Assembly (NCBI RefSeq): GCF_018446385.1
Contig: NC_055996.1
Span: 131,116,532 to 131,180,531, forward strand
DNA from: Zingiber officinale
Taxonomy: Eukaryota; Streptophyta; Magnoliopsida; Zingiberales; Zingiberaceae
DNA: 64,000 nucleotides
Direction: 5' to 3'
The translations under genes were made by a program, and so were the position numbers. Numbering within the stretch: position 1 is the stretch's first letter; each line of letters starts with the position of its first letter. Below the pieces are notes generated by a model. It saw only the letters and a list, made by a program, of their open reading frames with translations, was not told the origin of the DNA and did not search any database. Below are positions 45,937-56,535 of the stretch, piece after piece.

Positions 45937-47221
45937 TACCGATACCTGGTGTGTAGATTCAAGAACCACTGATCATGTCTGTAAATCATTGCAGGGGTTC
46001 CAAGAAACCCGACAACTATACGAAGGAGAAATCACTGTTTACATGGGCAATGCTACAGAAGTAGCAGCTATTGCAGTGGGAGATGTTTATAGGAATAAAA
46101 TATTGGTTTTGAGAAATTATCTTTGCGTACCAAGTTTTAGAAAGAAATTGATTTTAGTTTCTAAACAATACAAGGATGGATATTTTGTCTATTTTGATAA
46201 CAAAGGTGTTATCAAGAAAAATAGGGAAGTTATCTGTTCTGGTACGTTGGTTGACAATTTGTATACTCTAAATCTAATAACTCCTATGATGCAACAAATG
46301 AAAATTAATAACACATCTTCTAATTCTAATAAGAGAAAGTAACCTTCGAATATGAACCAAACATATCTTTGACATTTAAAGCTTGGTCATATTAACTTGA
46401 GTAGGATTCAAAGGTTAATAGCCAATGGACTTTTGGGTTCATTGGTGGTGGAAAACTTTCCAACCAGTGAGTCTTACTTGGAAGGAAAAATGACCTAGAG
46501 GCTTTTTAAGACTAAGGGGTATAGAGAAAAAGATGTGTTGAAATTATTCTGATTTGTGTGGACCTATGACTATCCAGGCAAAAGGTAGTTTCGAATATTT
46601 CATCTCTTTTATAGATGATTATTCGAGATATGGGTATATTTACTTGATGCACTGCAAGTCTGAATGCTTTGATAAGTTCAAAAAGTACAAGGATGATGTG
46701 GAGAAACGTCATGGTAAAAGTATCAAGATATTACGGTCTGATCGTGGTGGCGAATACCTCTTTGAAAAGATTAGGAATTACTTATCAGAGGCTGAGATTC
46801 AATCCCAATTATCTACACCTGGTACACCCCAACAGAATGGTGTGACAAAATGAAGGAATAGGACTCTTATGGAAATGGTTAGATCGGTGATGAGTTATTC
46901 AGAAATACCAAAATTCATTTTGGGGATATGCTCTGGAAACAGCAGTGTATATTCTGAATATGGTACCTTCTAAATCAATACCCTTTACTCCCATGGAATT
47001 GTGGAATGAGCGAAAGCCTAGTCTGAATCATATTCAGATATGGGGTAGTCCAGCACATGTGCTGAAAGGAGATACTGACAAGTTGAAATCATGTACAGAA
47101 GTTTGTCTGTTTTGTAAGATATCCTAAGGGAACGAATGGTGGTTTGTTTTATAATCCTAAAAATCAGAAGATCATTGTTGACACCAATGCTCGATTTTTA
47201 GAGGAAGATTAGATGGAGCAT
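45937..47221 (+). pseudogene. Copia protease-integrase, broken
   Basis: It continues the gag-pol cut at 44510. The protease start reads TWCVDSRTTDHVC, where DSGAT is expected, so the active-site Gly is lost. Integrase follows: GHINLSRIQ near 46388, FISFIDDYSRYGYIYLMHCK near 46600, LRSDRGGEY near 46735 and TPGTPQQNGV near 46815. The DD35E Glu region has a stop (TGA) right after. Numerous stops and frameshifts are present. The sequence ends at RFLEED (about 47210), where another LTR begins, so reverse transcriptase and RNase H are missing here. Confidence 0.88.
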
Positions 47222-48097
47222 TGACAACATTACAAGAACCTATAGGGTCACACACAAAGGGCAATTAGATGAAGATTAGGTTCATATAATGGACTAAGAG
47301 GATTATGTTCATATGATGAACCAAATTGAATTAAGAGTAATCCAAATTAGACTAATTGAGTTGGACTCAATTTGATTCATGTATTGAATAAGTCTAATTT
47401 TGACTATGATTCATTGAGTCAATTTAATACAATGAATAGAGATTCATTAAATTAAATTGACTTGAATCAAAGGTTAGATTTGATTAACCATGGGAGATAA
47501 AAAGGTCAAGTTTGACTTGACTTGAGAGGAAAGATGAAGGGTCAAGTTTGACTTGACCAAATGCCACCTCATTTGTGACTTGGCATGGACCAGCCAATGA
47601 TGGTGTTCCATATCATCAAGGCCACATCATTGTGTGCCACCTCATGAGGAAGACCAAGAGTCATGACTCTTGGTATTCCATGGAGGTATTAAACCTCCAT
47701 TAAGTGGCCGACCACTTTAGGTGTGTGAAGGAATTGCATGGTGTGCTCATTCACTTCTTCTTCTTCCTCTCTAGTTTTTCTCTCCCTCTCATCCTCCATT
47801 GCCGAGACTTCTCAAGGGTGCTAGCACATTCTAAGTTGTTCTCTCCACCTTTTTGTCCGTGTGGATACGTGTAGAGGAGTGTACACTTGACACTCTACGA
47901 GATCCGGCAACCTTTGGACGAGCGGGATAAGCGAAGGGCATCGCTACAAGGGTAACGCTCTTATCATGTAGATCTAAGGTAGATCTAGTGTAGACAAACA
48001 TGTACAAGATTATTTTATATATTTTCGCACGGATCCGTGGCTAGCTTCGGGGTTTTCGCAACGCAAAAAGCGATTTTTGTGGCTTGAATTGCTAACA
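47222..48097 (+). repeat. LTR of another copia-type family
   Basis: It begins about TGACAACATTACAAG with the phrase acctatagggtcacacac, and ends GCTAACA after cgcaacgcaaaaagcg. No matching 5-bp duplication was found at its two edges, so it is either a remnant of a larger insertion or has been rearranged. Confidence 0.6.
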
Positions 48098-48530
48098 TTC
48101 CGGGCGCCCGGGCCAAGAAAGTCAACAAGGTTGACTTTTCTCAATCCGGGACCTCTGCTCAGGTTCAGCTCATCTCAGTCTGGGTCTTTCGCTCCGTCTC
48201 CACTAGCTTGGGTGATCTCGGCCATCCATAATAGAGCTTACCTGAACCCAAGTTCCGACCTTCTCCTCGAGCAGCTTTCCTCCCCGGTTTCTCATCCCTC
48301 GAACATCGTGTACGTTCTTCTCGTCCACCGGTGTACTCTTTCGCGGTCACCTCGTCCCTCGAACGCACTGAGCCCGTCGGCTCTCTCCCGTGCCGTCCTT
48401 CTCGTTAGCTGCATCTTCCGCTCGACTTCCTGTGCTCCTAAGCTCCTACACACTTAGACACAAGGGTTAAAACCAACAGGACCTAACTTAACTTGTTTGA
48501 TCACATCAAAATACCTTGGGGTTCCAACAA
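48098..48530 (-). repeat. Truncated copy of the gag-only element's LTR
   Basis: It starts ccgggcgcccgg and ends ggttccaaca. It corresponds to the right-hand part of the LTRs at 51437-52420 and 54448-55449, shared features being the doublet gtcaac..gttgactt and cttggggttccaaca. The other end of this LTR is missing. Confidence 0.7.
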
Positions 48531-49078
48531 TAGGTTCTTAAAAAGCCCTATGGTAAAATTTCTAGCTCAATGGGGAGCTTAGGTATAGGGGGAGCCTTGG
48601 GATAGGTTCCAATGCATGTTGCATTATTTTTGTTTCAGTAGTGTAAGTCCAAGTGTGTAGCCTTGGCAACGTAAGTCCATTCGGCAGTGTAAGTCTAAGT
48701 GTGTAGCCTTGGCAACGTAAGCCCATTCAGCGATGTAAGTCCAAGTGTGTAGCCTTGGCAACGTAAGTCTATTCGGTGGTGTAAGTCCAAGTGTGTAGCC
48801 TTAGCAATATAAGTCCATTCGGCAGTTTAAGTTCAAGTGTGTAGCCTTGGCAACGTAAGTCCATTCGGCGATGTAAGTCTAAGTGTGTAGCCTTGGCAAT
48901 GTAAGTCCATTCAGCGGTGTAAGTCCAAGTGTGTAGCCTTGACAACGTAAGTCCATTCAACGGTGTAAGTCCAAGTGTGTATCCTTGGCGACGTAAGTCC
49001 ATTCGGTGGTGTAAGCCCAAGTGTGTAGCCTTAGCAACATAAGTCCATTTGTTTTAGCATGTTTATTTGCTATATATT
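48531..49078 (+). repeat. 3' internal region of a retroelement with 46-bp tandem repeats
   Basis: About nine copies of a 46-bp unit (gtgtaagtccaagtgtgtag, then ccttggcaacgtaagtccattcgg-like) run from about 48638 to 49050, with units differing at up to a few positions. The same stretch continues after the next solo LTR into a polypurine tract and LTR. The repeats therefore belong to the 3' non-coding internal region of the element whose LTR starts at 50923. Confidence 0.85.
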
Positions 49079-50873
49079 TGTTGGTGCAATATCCCTAAGT
49101 CAAGATTGACCTGGTTGACTAAGCTTGAGTCGGCTCAAGCTTGAGTTTTGATGTTTGAGTTTCGATGTTTAACAATACATGGAGATTGCAGGTGTAATCG
49201 TCTGATTGGGGAGATTGTGGATGCAATTCTCCTCTGGTTAGGGTTTGACCAGAGTGATGTGAAGAAGAGTCAAGTAGGTCAAAGGATTGACCAGATACTT
49301 GACTGGGAAAGTCCTAACTAGAGGGTAGGCAGTTGAAAGTCCTGGTGAGTGAAGCCAGACAGTTGGAAAATTCTGTTGAGTGAAGCCAGGTGAAAACTCT
49401 AGTGAGTGAAGCTAGGTAAAAGCCCTGGTGAGTGAAGCCAGGCAGATGAAAAATCTTGGTGAGTGAAGCCAAGTGAAAAACTTAGTGAGTGAAGCCGGGA
49501 AGTGGGAAAGTCTTGGTGAGTGAAGCCAGACAGATGAAAAATCCTGGTGAGTAAAGCTAGGTGAAAACCCTAGTGAGTGAAGCAATGTGAAAGTTCTGGT
49601 GAGTGAAGCTAGACAGGTAGAAGTCCTGGTGAGTGAAGTCGGGCAGTGGAAATACCTGGTGAGTAAAGCTAGGCACGTGAAAATCTAGGTGGGTCAAGGT
49701 TGACCGGAAACCTGGTGTGGGAAGTCCAAGTAGGTCAAAGAGTTGACTGGATACTTGGCATGAGGAAATCCAGATGGATTAAGGGTGATCGAACATCTGG
49801 TGGAAGTCCAAGTGGGTCATGGAGGACCAAACACTTGGCATGAGACGATAAGTCCAGATGGGTCAAGGTCGACAGGACATTTAGCACAAGAAGAAAAGTT
49901 CAAGTGGGTCAAAGGGATTGACCAGATATTTGGTGAAGGAAACCTAGCAAGTCAAGGTTGACCGGATGCTAGGCATGATGTTCCAACAGGTCACGGTTGA
50001 CCAGATGTTGGAATTGAGGACTCTAGACTTGGTTTAAGCAAGTCAAACTTAGCCCAATCGATCAACAGATCAATTGAACAGAGGTTCAATCGATTGGGTG
50101 CTGTGTTGCGATAAGCAGTGGCCCAATCGATCAATTGATCGATTGGGGCCAAAAATTGCGAGTACAGAACCTCTCCCGATCGATTGGGCACCTCCAATCG
50201 ATCGACCGATCGATTGGGGAACTGGAAATCGCGCATATAGGCTGAATCGATCAGACAATCGATTCAGGCATTTTCCAGAGAGCACAGAGATGCTCTGAAT
50301 CGATCAACCGATCAATTCAAAGCCTCCCCAATATATTGAGAGTCATTCAATCGATAGGGATCCGACTGTTGCACAGGTTATAGCCGTTGGCGAGCGTTTT
50401 CCTTCATAGAGTTCACGGCTCAGAGTTCTTCGATCCATCTCCAGCAATTCTTCTCCACCGAGCTCAGTGACACATACTAATTCTTGAAGGTTCTTGGAGG
50501 CAAGTGCTGGTGCACGTCCAAGTCAAGAGGCGTTCTACAACAAGAAGAAGAAGTTAGGGTTAGGGTTTTTCAGTGTAAATCTTGTAAGATCTTACTTGTA
50601 TTTGCTTCCCTTTCTTTCTTCTTGTACCGAGAGTGTTGTAAGGCTTCTCTGCCTTCGGTAATTACTGTAAAGGAGTGTTTTCATAGTGGAGAGTGCTCGC
50701 GTGTGTGGATCCTTGGATTAGTCACCTCTTCTTGAGGTGGATACCAAGTAAATCCTCGTGTTAGCATTGTAAGTGTGTTTCTTTTTATTTATTCCACTGC
50801 ACATCTTCAAAGAAGCACATCAACGAGCGTGCGGCGAGCTATTCACCCCCTCTAGCACATTTCGACCCTAACA
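49079..50873 (+). mobile_element. Solo LTR (TSD atatt)
   Basis: This 1795-bp LTR starts TGTTGGTGCAATATCC and ends GACCCTAACA, flanked by atatt at 49074-49078 and 50874-50878. It is the same family as 44511-45931: shared start, shared gtgagtgaagc repeats at 49330-49670, an array of CAATCGATTG palindromes at 50050-50330, and shared agagtc/gttgtaaggcttctc region. Confidence 0.9.
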
Positions 50874-50922
50874 ATATTTTCCCTAACTTAAACGTATTGC
50901 CAAACATCAATTAAAGGGAGAT
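50874..50922 (+). other. Polypurine tract region
   Basis: Ending ttaaagggagat directly before an LTR start (TGTTGAAG), this is the plus-strand primer site of the element whose 3' LTR follows. Confidence 0.65.
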
Positions 50923-51436
50923 TGTTGAAGCAATCCCAATGGTCCGTCAGACCATGTGTTTTGGTGTTTAGGCAAAGAGTTTAAGTTAGGTTCACCCTTG
51001 TGTTTGATATGTGTATATGAGTGTGCAAGTTTATAGGATACACATATGACTCAGTTTGATGGCTTCGGGTCCGGTGAAGGATGGAGCATCCGAGGGATCG
51101 TGGACAAGGCAGCAAGGACAAGGGCCGAGGGAAGCGACTTCGACGCATACGCGAAAGATGGCATTAGGACTATCCGCGGGCTTTGGTACATCTGAGGGAC
51201 GAGAGTCAAAGGAAGTATGCTTGAAGGCAAGAGGTCAAAGCTACAACGAAGAGTCAAGTGAGTCGTAAGGGTGAGGGTCTGAGTACTGAGAGATTGTACT
51301 TGGGTACCAGTCGACTGGTGATTTCATTAGTCGACTGGTGTAGTCGACTGGGAGCGAACATAATGCTTGTGTTCGCTCGACCAGTGTGGAGCAGTCGACT
51401 AGTACTTTTACCAGTCGACTGGTATCGAGCCGTTGG

Positions 51437-54400
51437 TGTAGGACCGTTGGGCCGGCTTGAAGGGGGATTGAATAGCCCTGTAAAATAAAAAACAAACCAA
51501 CCCTTCTCGAACTCTTAAACTAACACTTGCATAAAATTAACTTAAACAAGAAAAAGCAAGAAAAGGAAGAGGCACCGGATTTGACTTGGTTACAACCGGG
51601 GTGGTTGTTAATCCAAGAAAGATGATCGCACTATCAATCTCCTTCAGGTGGAGAAGCCTCTTACAACGTTGAAGCTCAGGAAACAGAAGCTAACTACAGA
51701 GAGCGTACAAGTGTTTGAAAGAAATACTTGAGTTCTGAATTGATGAAAAGCTTCTGGACCAAGGCTATATTTATAGCCTTGGTCGGAGCGCCTGGAAAGG
51801 TTCCGGGCGCCCTGGGGGGATAAAACTTTATCCCCCAACGTTCAGATCGCGTAAATCACGATCCTGGTCAAAATCAAGGTCCGGGCGCCCCGGAGCCCAA
51901 AGTCAACAGATGTTGACTTTTTTGTCCGGGACCTCCTCTCTGGTTCAGTCCCGCCTCGGTCCGGTTCTTCTTCTCCGGATCCGCTCGCTTGGGTGATCTC
52001 TGCCATCCGGAAAAGGGCTCACCCGAACCCAATTTCCGGTCTTCTCGAGCGGGCTTCCCTCCGGCTTCTCATCCCTCGGAATCACCGCGTGTTTCCTTCT
52101 CGTCTGCTGGCGTACTCATCCGTAGTCTTTGTCTCTCGGACGCACCGTGGGTCGTCCTTCTCGCTAGCTGCGTCTCTTGCTCCCTAAGCAATCTTTCGCT
52201 CTGGCTTTCGTCCCTCGGAACCACCGCACGCTTCCTTCTCGTCCGCCGGTGTACTCTTCCGCAACACCTCGTCCCTCGGACTACCGTCCTTCTCGCTAGC
52301 TGCGTCTTCCGCTCGACTACCTGTGTTCCTAAGCTCCTGCACACTTAGACACAAGGTTAGAACAACACAGGACCTAACTTAACTTGTTGATCACACCAAA
52401 ACAACCTTGGGGTTCCAACAATCTCCCCCTTTTTGGTGTGATCAACCCAAGTTAAGCTAGGGTTAAAATAGATATTAAATAAAATTAAGTAAATTACTTA
52501 ATTTACAATTTAAGCGCAAAAAGATAGAAAAGATAAAATCTATCTACCTCCCCCTAGACTTATACTTTCCCTTCTCCCCCTTTGATCACAAAAAAAATGG
52601 GGTTCCAAGAAAAACAATCTAAGGGTTAAAGACTTAGAAAAAGTATTTCTTTTTTTTTTAAATGACTTAGGCAAAAAAAATTCTAAGTAAGTATATTTCT
52701 AATTTGAAATAAAATGTTTTGAATAACCTTTTTCAAGCACTAATTAATTCTTGTATTAATGCTTCATTAGTAAGTTAATTAAATATTTATTTCAATATTT
52801 TGGCTTCCAGGTCATGGCGAGGCACTAGACCTTCTTGGTTATTGGAGCAACAACCACTTCCTTAGACAAAGCCTCATAAAGAAATTCTTTGTTTAATTTT
52901 CTCACTTAAAGTGCTAATTTTAATTTTAAAATTAATTTAAGCATGACTTCGGAACCCAATATAGGTTCCAGCCTACTGGATTAACCAAAAAATTTTTAGG
53001 GACATATTTTCTTGAAATGTTCTTAATTTATCCCGAGTGATATTTAAAGTACCAATTTAAATTATTAAATCTTCTAAAATTGGTTTTAGATGAACATGCA
53101 TAGTTTTTCAAGTTATCTACTTGAATTTTCAAATCATCATTTTCAAGTTTCAATTTTTCATTTGCTAGTTTTAATTTATCTAATTCTTCTAAGGGACAAG
53201 ACTTAGCTAGAATTACTTTTAAATTTTTATTTTCACTTTCTAATTTGCAGCAGTCTTTTGTTAAAAGTTTAACAAACTTAAACATTTTATCGGGAGGAAG
53301 AGATCATACCTGACTTACCTTGTCGATCTCGTTGTCCGTTTCTCCCCCTGAGCTGCTGCTTTCTTTCGACGTGTCTCCCCCTTCATCGATGCTCTCGATG
53401 CTCATTTCGGAAGAGCTTGAATCGCAGTCGTCGTCTTGATGACTCGCCATCAGTGCGAGTCCGGAGAATGCTTCGACTTCCGATTCGGACGATGTATCGT
53501 CCCACGTCGCCTTCAGGGCCTTTCGTTTCTGGATAGGCTTCTTACCCTTCTCCTTGTCTTTGTTCTTCAGCTTGGGGCAATTGTCCTTGACATGCCCTTC
53601 TTCGTTGTAGTGGTAGCAGCGAATCGTCTTTTTCTTCTTCCCCTGCGGATGGTTAGTAGATCTAGATTTACAAAGTTTCTTGAATCTTCTTACCATCATT
53701 ACCATTTCCTCATCGTCGAGAGAGGATTCCGACTCAGGTTCGTCTCTCGAAGCTTTGAGGACGACGTTGTTCTTGGGCTCCTTCATTCCTGCACATCTTG
53801 ACTCATAGACTTCAAATGTTGAAAAAAATTCTTCTAATGAAATTTTTTCTAAGTCCTTCGAAATGTAAAGAACATCTACTAGTGATGCCCATTTTAAATT
53901 TCTCGGAAATGAATTTAACGCGTACCTGAGCAAATTTCGATTACTTACCTTTTCTCCGAGATTCGTGAGTCCGGTGATGATTTCTTTTATTCTGGAGTGC
54001 AGATGTGCGACTGTCTCGTCTTCCCCAAGTCACAGGCTGGTGAGCTGATTGCGAAACAGATCTCATCTAGCGAGCTTGGCTTCAGACGTACCTTCATGTA
54101 ACTCGAGGAACTTCTCCCAAAGTTCCTTTGTGGAGTTATATTTACCGATCCTGTTGACTTCTTGAGGCCGAAGAACGCTCAGCAGATGGTATTCTGCTTT
54201 GCCGTTCGCCACGAAGTCGGCCTGCTCCCTTTTTGTCCATTGATTTATTTCCTTGTCCTCTGGAGCTTCAAAGCCAAGTTTCATTGTTAAAATTAATTCA
54301 ATATCCGTAGTAAAAAATACCTACATTAGTTTTTTTTCCAGGTAGCGAAGTCCCCTTCGTATTTCGGCGGGTGGATGCTTGGTCCGACCATCTCGTTGCT

Positions 54401-55449
54401 TCGTTCGACAGTTAGTCCTCCTGAAGCGTCTCGGCTCTGATACCACTTGTAGGACCGTTGGGCCGGCTAGAAGGGGGGGTTGAATAGCCCTGTAAAATAA
54501 AAAACAAAACAACCATTCTCGAACTCTTAAACTAACACTTGCATAAAATTAACTTAAATAAGAAAAAGCAAGAAAAGGAGGAGACACCGGATTTGACTTG
54601 GTTACAACCGGGTGGTTATTAATCCAAGAAAGATGATCACACTATCAATCTCCTTCAGGCAGAGAAGCCTCTTACAACGTTGAAGCTCAGGAAACAGAAG
54701 CTAACTACAGAGAGCGTACAAGTGTTTGAAAGAAATGCTTGAGTTCTGAATTGATGAAAAGCTTCTGGACCAAGGCTATATTTATAGCCTTGGTCGGAGC
54801 GCCTGGAAAGGTTCCGGGCACCCTGGGGGGATAAAACTTTATCCCCCAACGTTCAGATTGCGTAAATCGTGATTCTGGTCAAAATCAAGGTCCGGGCGCT
54901 CGGAGGGCTCCGGGCGCCCCGGAGCCCAAAGTCAACAGATGTTGACTTTTTTGTCCGGGACCTCTTCTCCGGTTCAGTCCCGCCTCGGTCCGGTTCTTCT
55001 TCTCCGGATCCGCTTGCTTGGGTGATCTCTACCATCCGGAAAAGGGCTCACCCGAACCCAACTTCCGGTCTTCTCGAGCGAGCTTCTCTCCGACTTCTCG
55101 TCCCTCGGAATCGCCGCGTGTTTCCTTCTCGTCTGCCGGCGTACTCATCCGCAGTCTTCGTCTCTCGGACGCACCGTGTGCCGTCCTTCTCGCTAGCTGC
55201 GTCTCTTGCTCCCCGAGCAATCTTCCGCTTCGACTTTCTTCCCTCGGAACCACCGCACGCTTCCTTCTCGTCCGCCGGTGTACTCTTCCGCAACACCTCG
55301 TCCCTCAGACTTTCGTCCTTCTCGCTAGCTGTGTCTTCCGCTCGACTACCTGTGTTCCTAAGCTCCTGCACACTTAGACACAAGGTTAGAACAACACAAG
55401 ACCTAACTTAACTTGTTGATCACACCAAAACAACCTTGGGGTTCCAACA
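51437..55449 (-). mobile_element. Complete gag-only LTR retrotransposon (TSD gttgg)
   Basis: The LTRs are 51437-52420 (984 bp) and 54448-55449 (1002 bp), nearly identical apart from a 17-18-bp insertion in the right one and scattered substitutions. The target duplication gttgg lies at 51432-51436 and 55450-55454. In minus orientation the primer site complements initiator Met-tRNA (54433-54445) and a polypurine tract (AAAAAGGGGGAGA) lies at about 52422-52435. The 2-kb interior holds only a broken gag; protease, integrase, reverse transcriptase and RNase H are absent, so it needs a partner element to move. General LTR and polypurine-tract style resembles Sirevirus-type copia elements (inference). 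Confidence 0.93.
53028..54420 (-). pseudogene. Gag of the gag-only element, broken
   Basis: Reading starts near 54420 (KYEGDFATWKK) and soon hits a frameshift in an A tract and a TAG stop. It then continues through 54284-54063 (FEAPEDKEINQW and on), two in-frame TGA stops at sites where CGA (Arg) would be natural, a long frame at 53933-53304, and finally 53285-53028. The CCHC knuckle near 53600 reads CYHYNEEGHVKDNC, with the second Cys changed to Tyr. Acidic Ser-rich and Lys-rich segments follow, then a predicted coiled coil in the last part. The TGA stops fit C-to-T decay of methylated CpG. Confidence 0.85.
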
Positions 55450-55943
55450 GTTGGGATGTAACGGTTAAATCTCCACAGAAGGCAGTCGACTAATGATTTT
55501 GATAGTTGACTGGTAGGCAGGGTTTTCCAACCCGTGACCTATATAACCAAGCCTTGGGAGTTTGGTTAAGGTTAACAAAATAGAGGTGGTTAACCCCTAT
55601 TAGTAGTCTACCTGTGCCCTAGCGTCAAAAGAGTTCTTGTAAGAGTTGTGGCGAGGTTTCTCCACCCACAAGGAGGTTTGAGCTAGCCAAAGTTTGTCGG
55701 GGAGTCATCCACCGACGGATGGGATCGTCCACCTTACGAATAGTCGTGGAGTAGGAGCAAGATATCTCCGAACCATGTTACATTGACGTGCTAGCGGTTT
55801 GCATTTCTTGTCTTGTATTTAGATTAGCTTTCTACTTGTTTGTTTGTATTTTCGCTGTGTAACTAACAAGTGTAGGAAGAAGCGATCGATTTTGGGACGC
55901 CGTCTATCCAACCCCTTTTCTAGCTGGTCATCGATCCCCTACA

Positions 55944-55992
55944 TAGAGTATATCACTTGGTAACTTCTTTAACTTCAAAACCTCCTTCATAT
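55944..55992. other. Short flank between two retroelements
   Basis: Forty-nine bases of unassigned sequence between the LTR ending at 55943 and the next LTR start. No target duplication could be matched. Confidence 0.3.
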
Positions 55993-56535
55993 TGTTGGAG
56001 TGTATACTGAAAGCCTAAGCTTTTGTAAACATTTGTTTTGAATAAAGAATCACATTTGGTCAAATTATCTACATTTGTTTGTAGTTGTTCAATTAATTTA
56101 TATTGTAGATAACATAGCATGTGGTGTCACATGCAGAAGATAATGTTATCAGTACCTTATAAATTATAAACAGTAGCTCACGACCAAAATGGAAAGGAAC
56201 AAATCATTAGAAGGTCGTAGTGTAATTAGGTATCAGTTTATCTTGACTGTATAATTACACTAGTACACTTAGAGTGTATTGAGTAAGACCATTTGAAGTC
56301 GTTTCTTTTATACTGACTTTATAAAGGAACAAAAACCTCAGTTATTATGGAAGTGTGCGCTGTTAATCCTAATATAATAACAAGCATATATATTTGATAT
56401 TTATTTCTTTAATTTATCAATGGGTGAGATTTATTTCGATGAATCAATAAGCCCGATAAGTTGGGAAATGATATCACTTATAGTGTGTGTTGTTGATTAT
56501 AGAAGGAAACTGTGTCCTAGAGATACTAGGTTGTA
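55993..56535 (+). repeat. 5' portion of the plus-strand copia LTR
   Basis: It starts TGTTGGAGTGTATACTG and follows 40337 onwards for about 540 bp (gtgtcacatgcagaag, tatactgac..ataaagg, cccgataagttgggaaatg). At about 56530 it switches abruptly to the inverse orientation of the same family. Confidence 0.8.

Larger units (their letters stand above)
50923..55943 (+). repeat. 3' LTR split by a younger element
   Basis: The LTR begins TGTTGAAGCAATCCC at 50923 and ends CCCCTACA at 55943, but is interrupted between 51436 and 55455 by a 4-kb retroelement. Without that insertion it is about 1 kb. Both halves carry AGTCGACTGG-type palindromes (51305-51425; 55485-55515), which supports joining them. Confidence 0.85.

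Noticed and set aside
48638..49050. Regular repeats resembling a CRISPR array
   Set aside because: The units are contiguous 46-bp tandem repeats without unique spacers, in a plant retrotransposon.
54869..55411. 180-codon plus-strand frame, with relatives at 51989-52348 and 48077-48457
   Set aside because: They are antisense readings within the LTR of the gag-only element and recur only because the LTR recurs.
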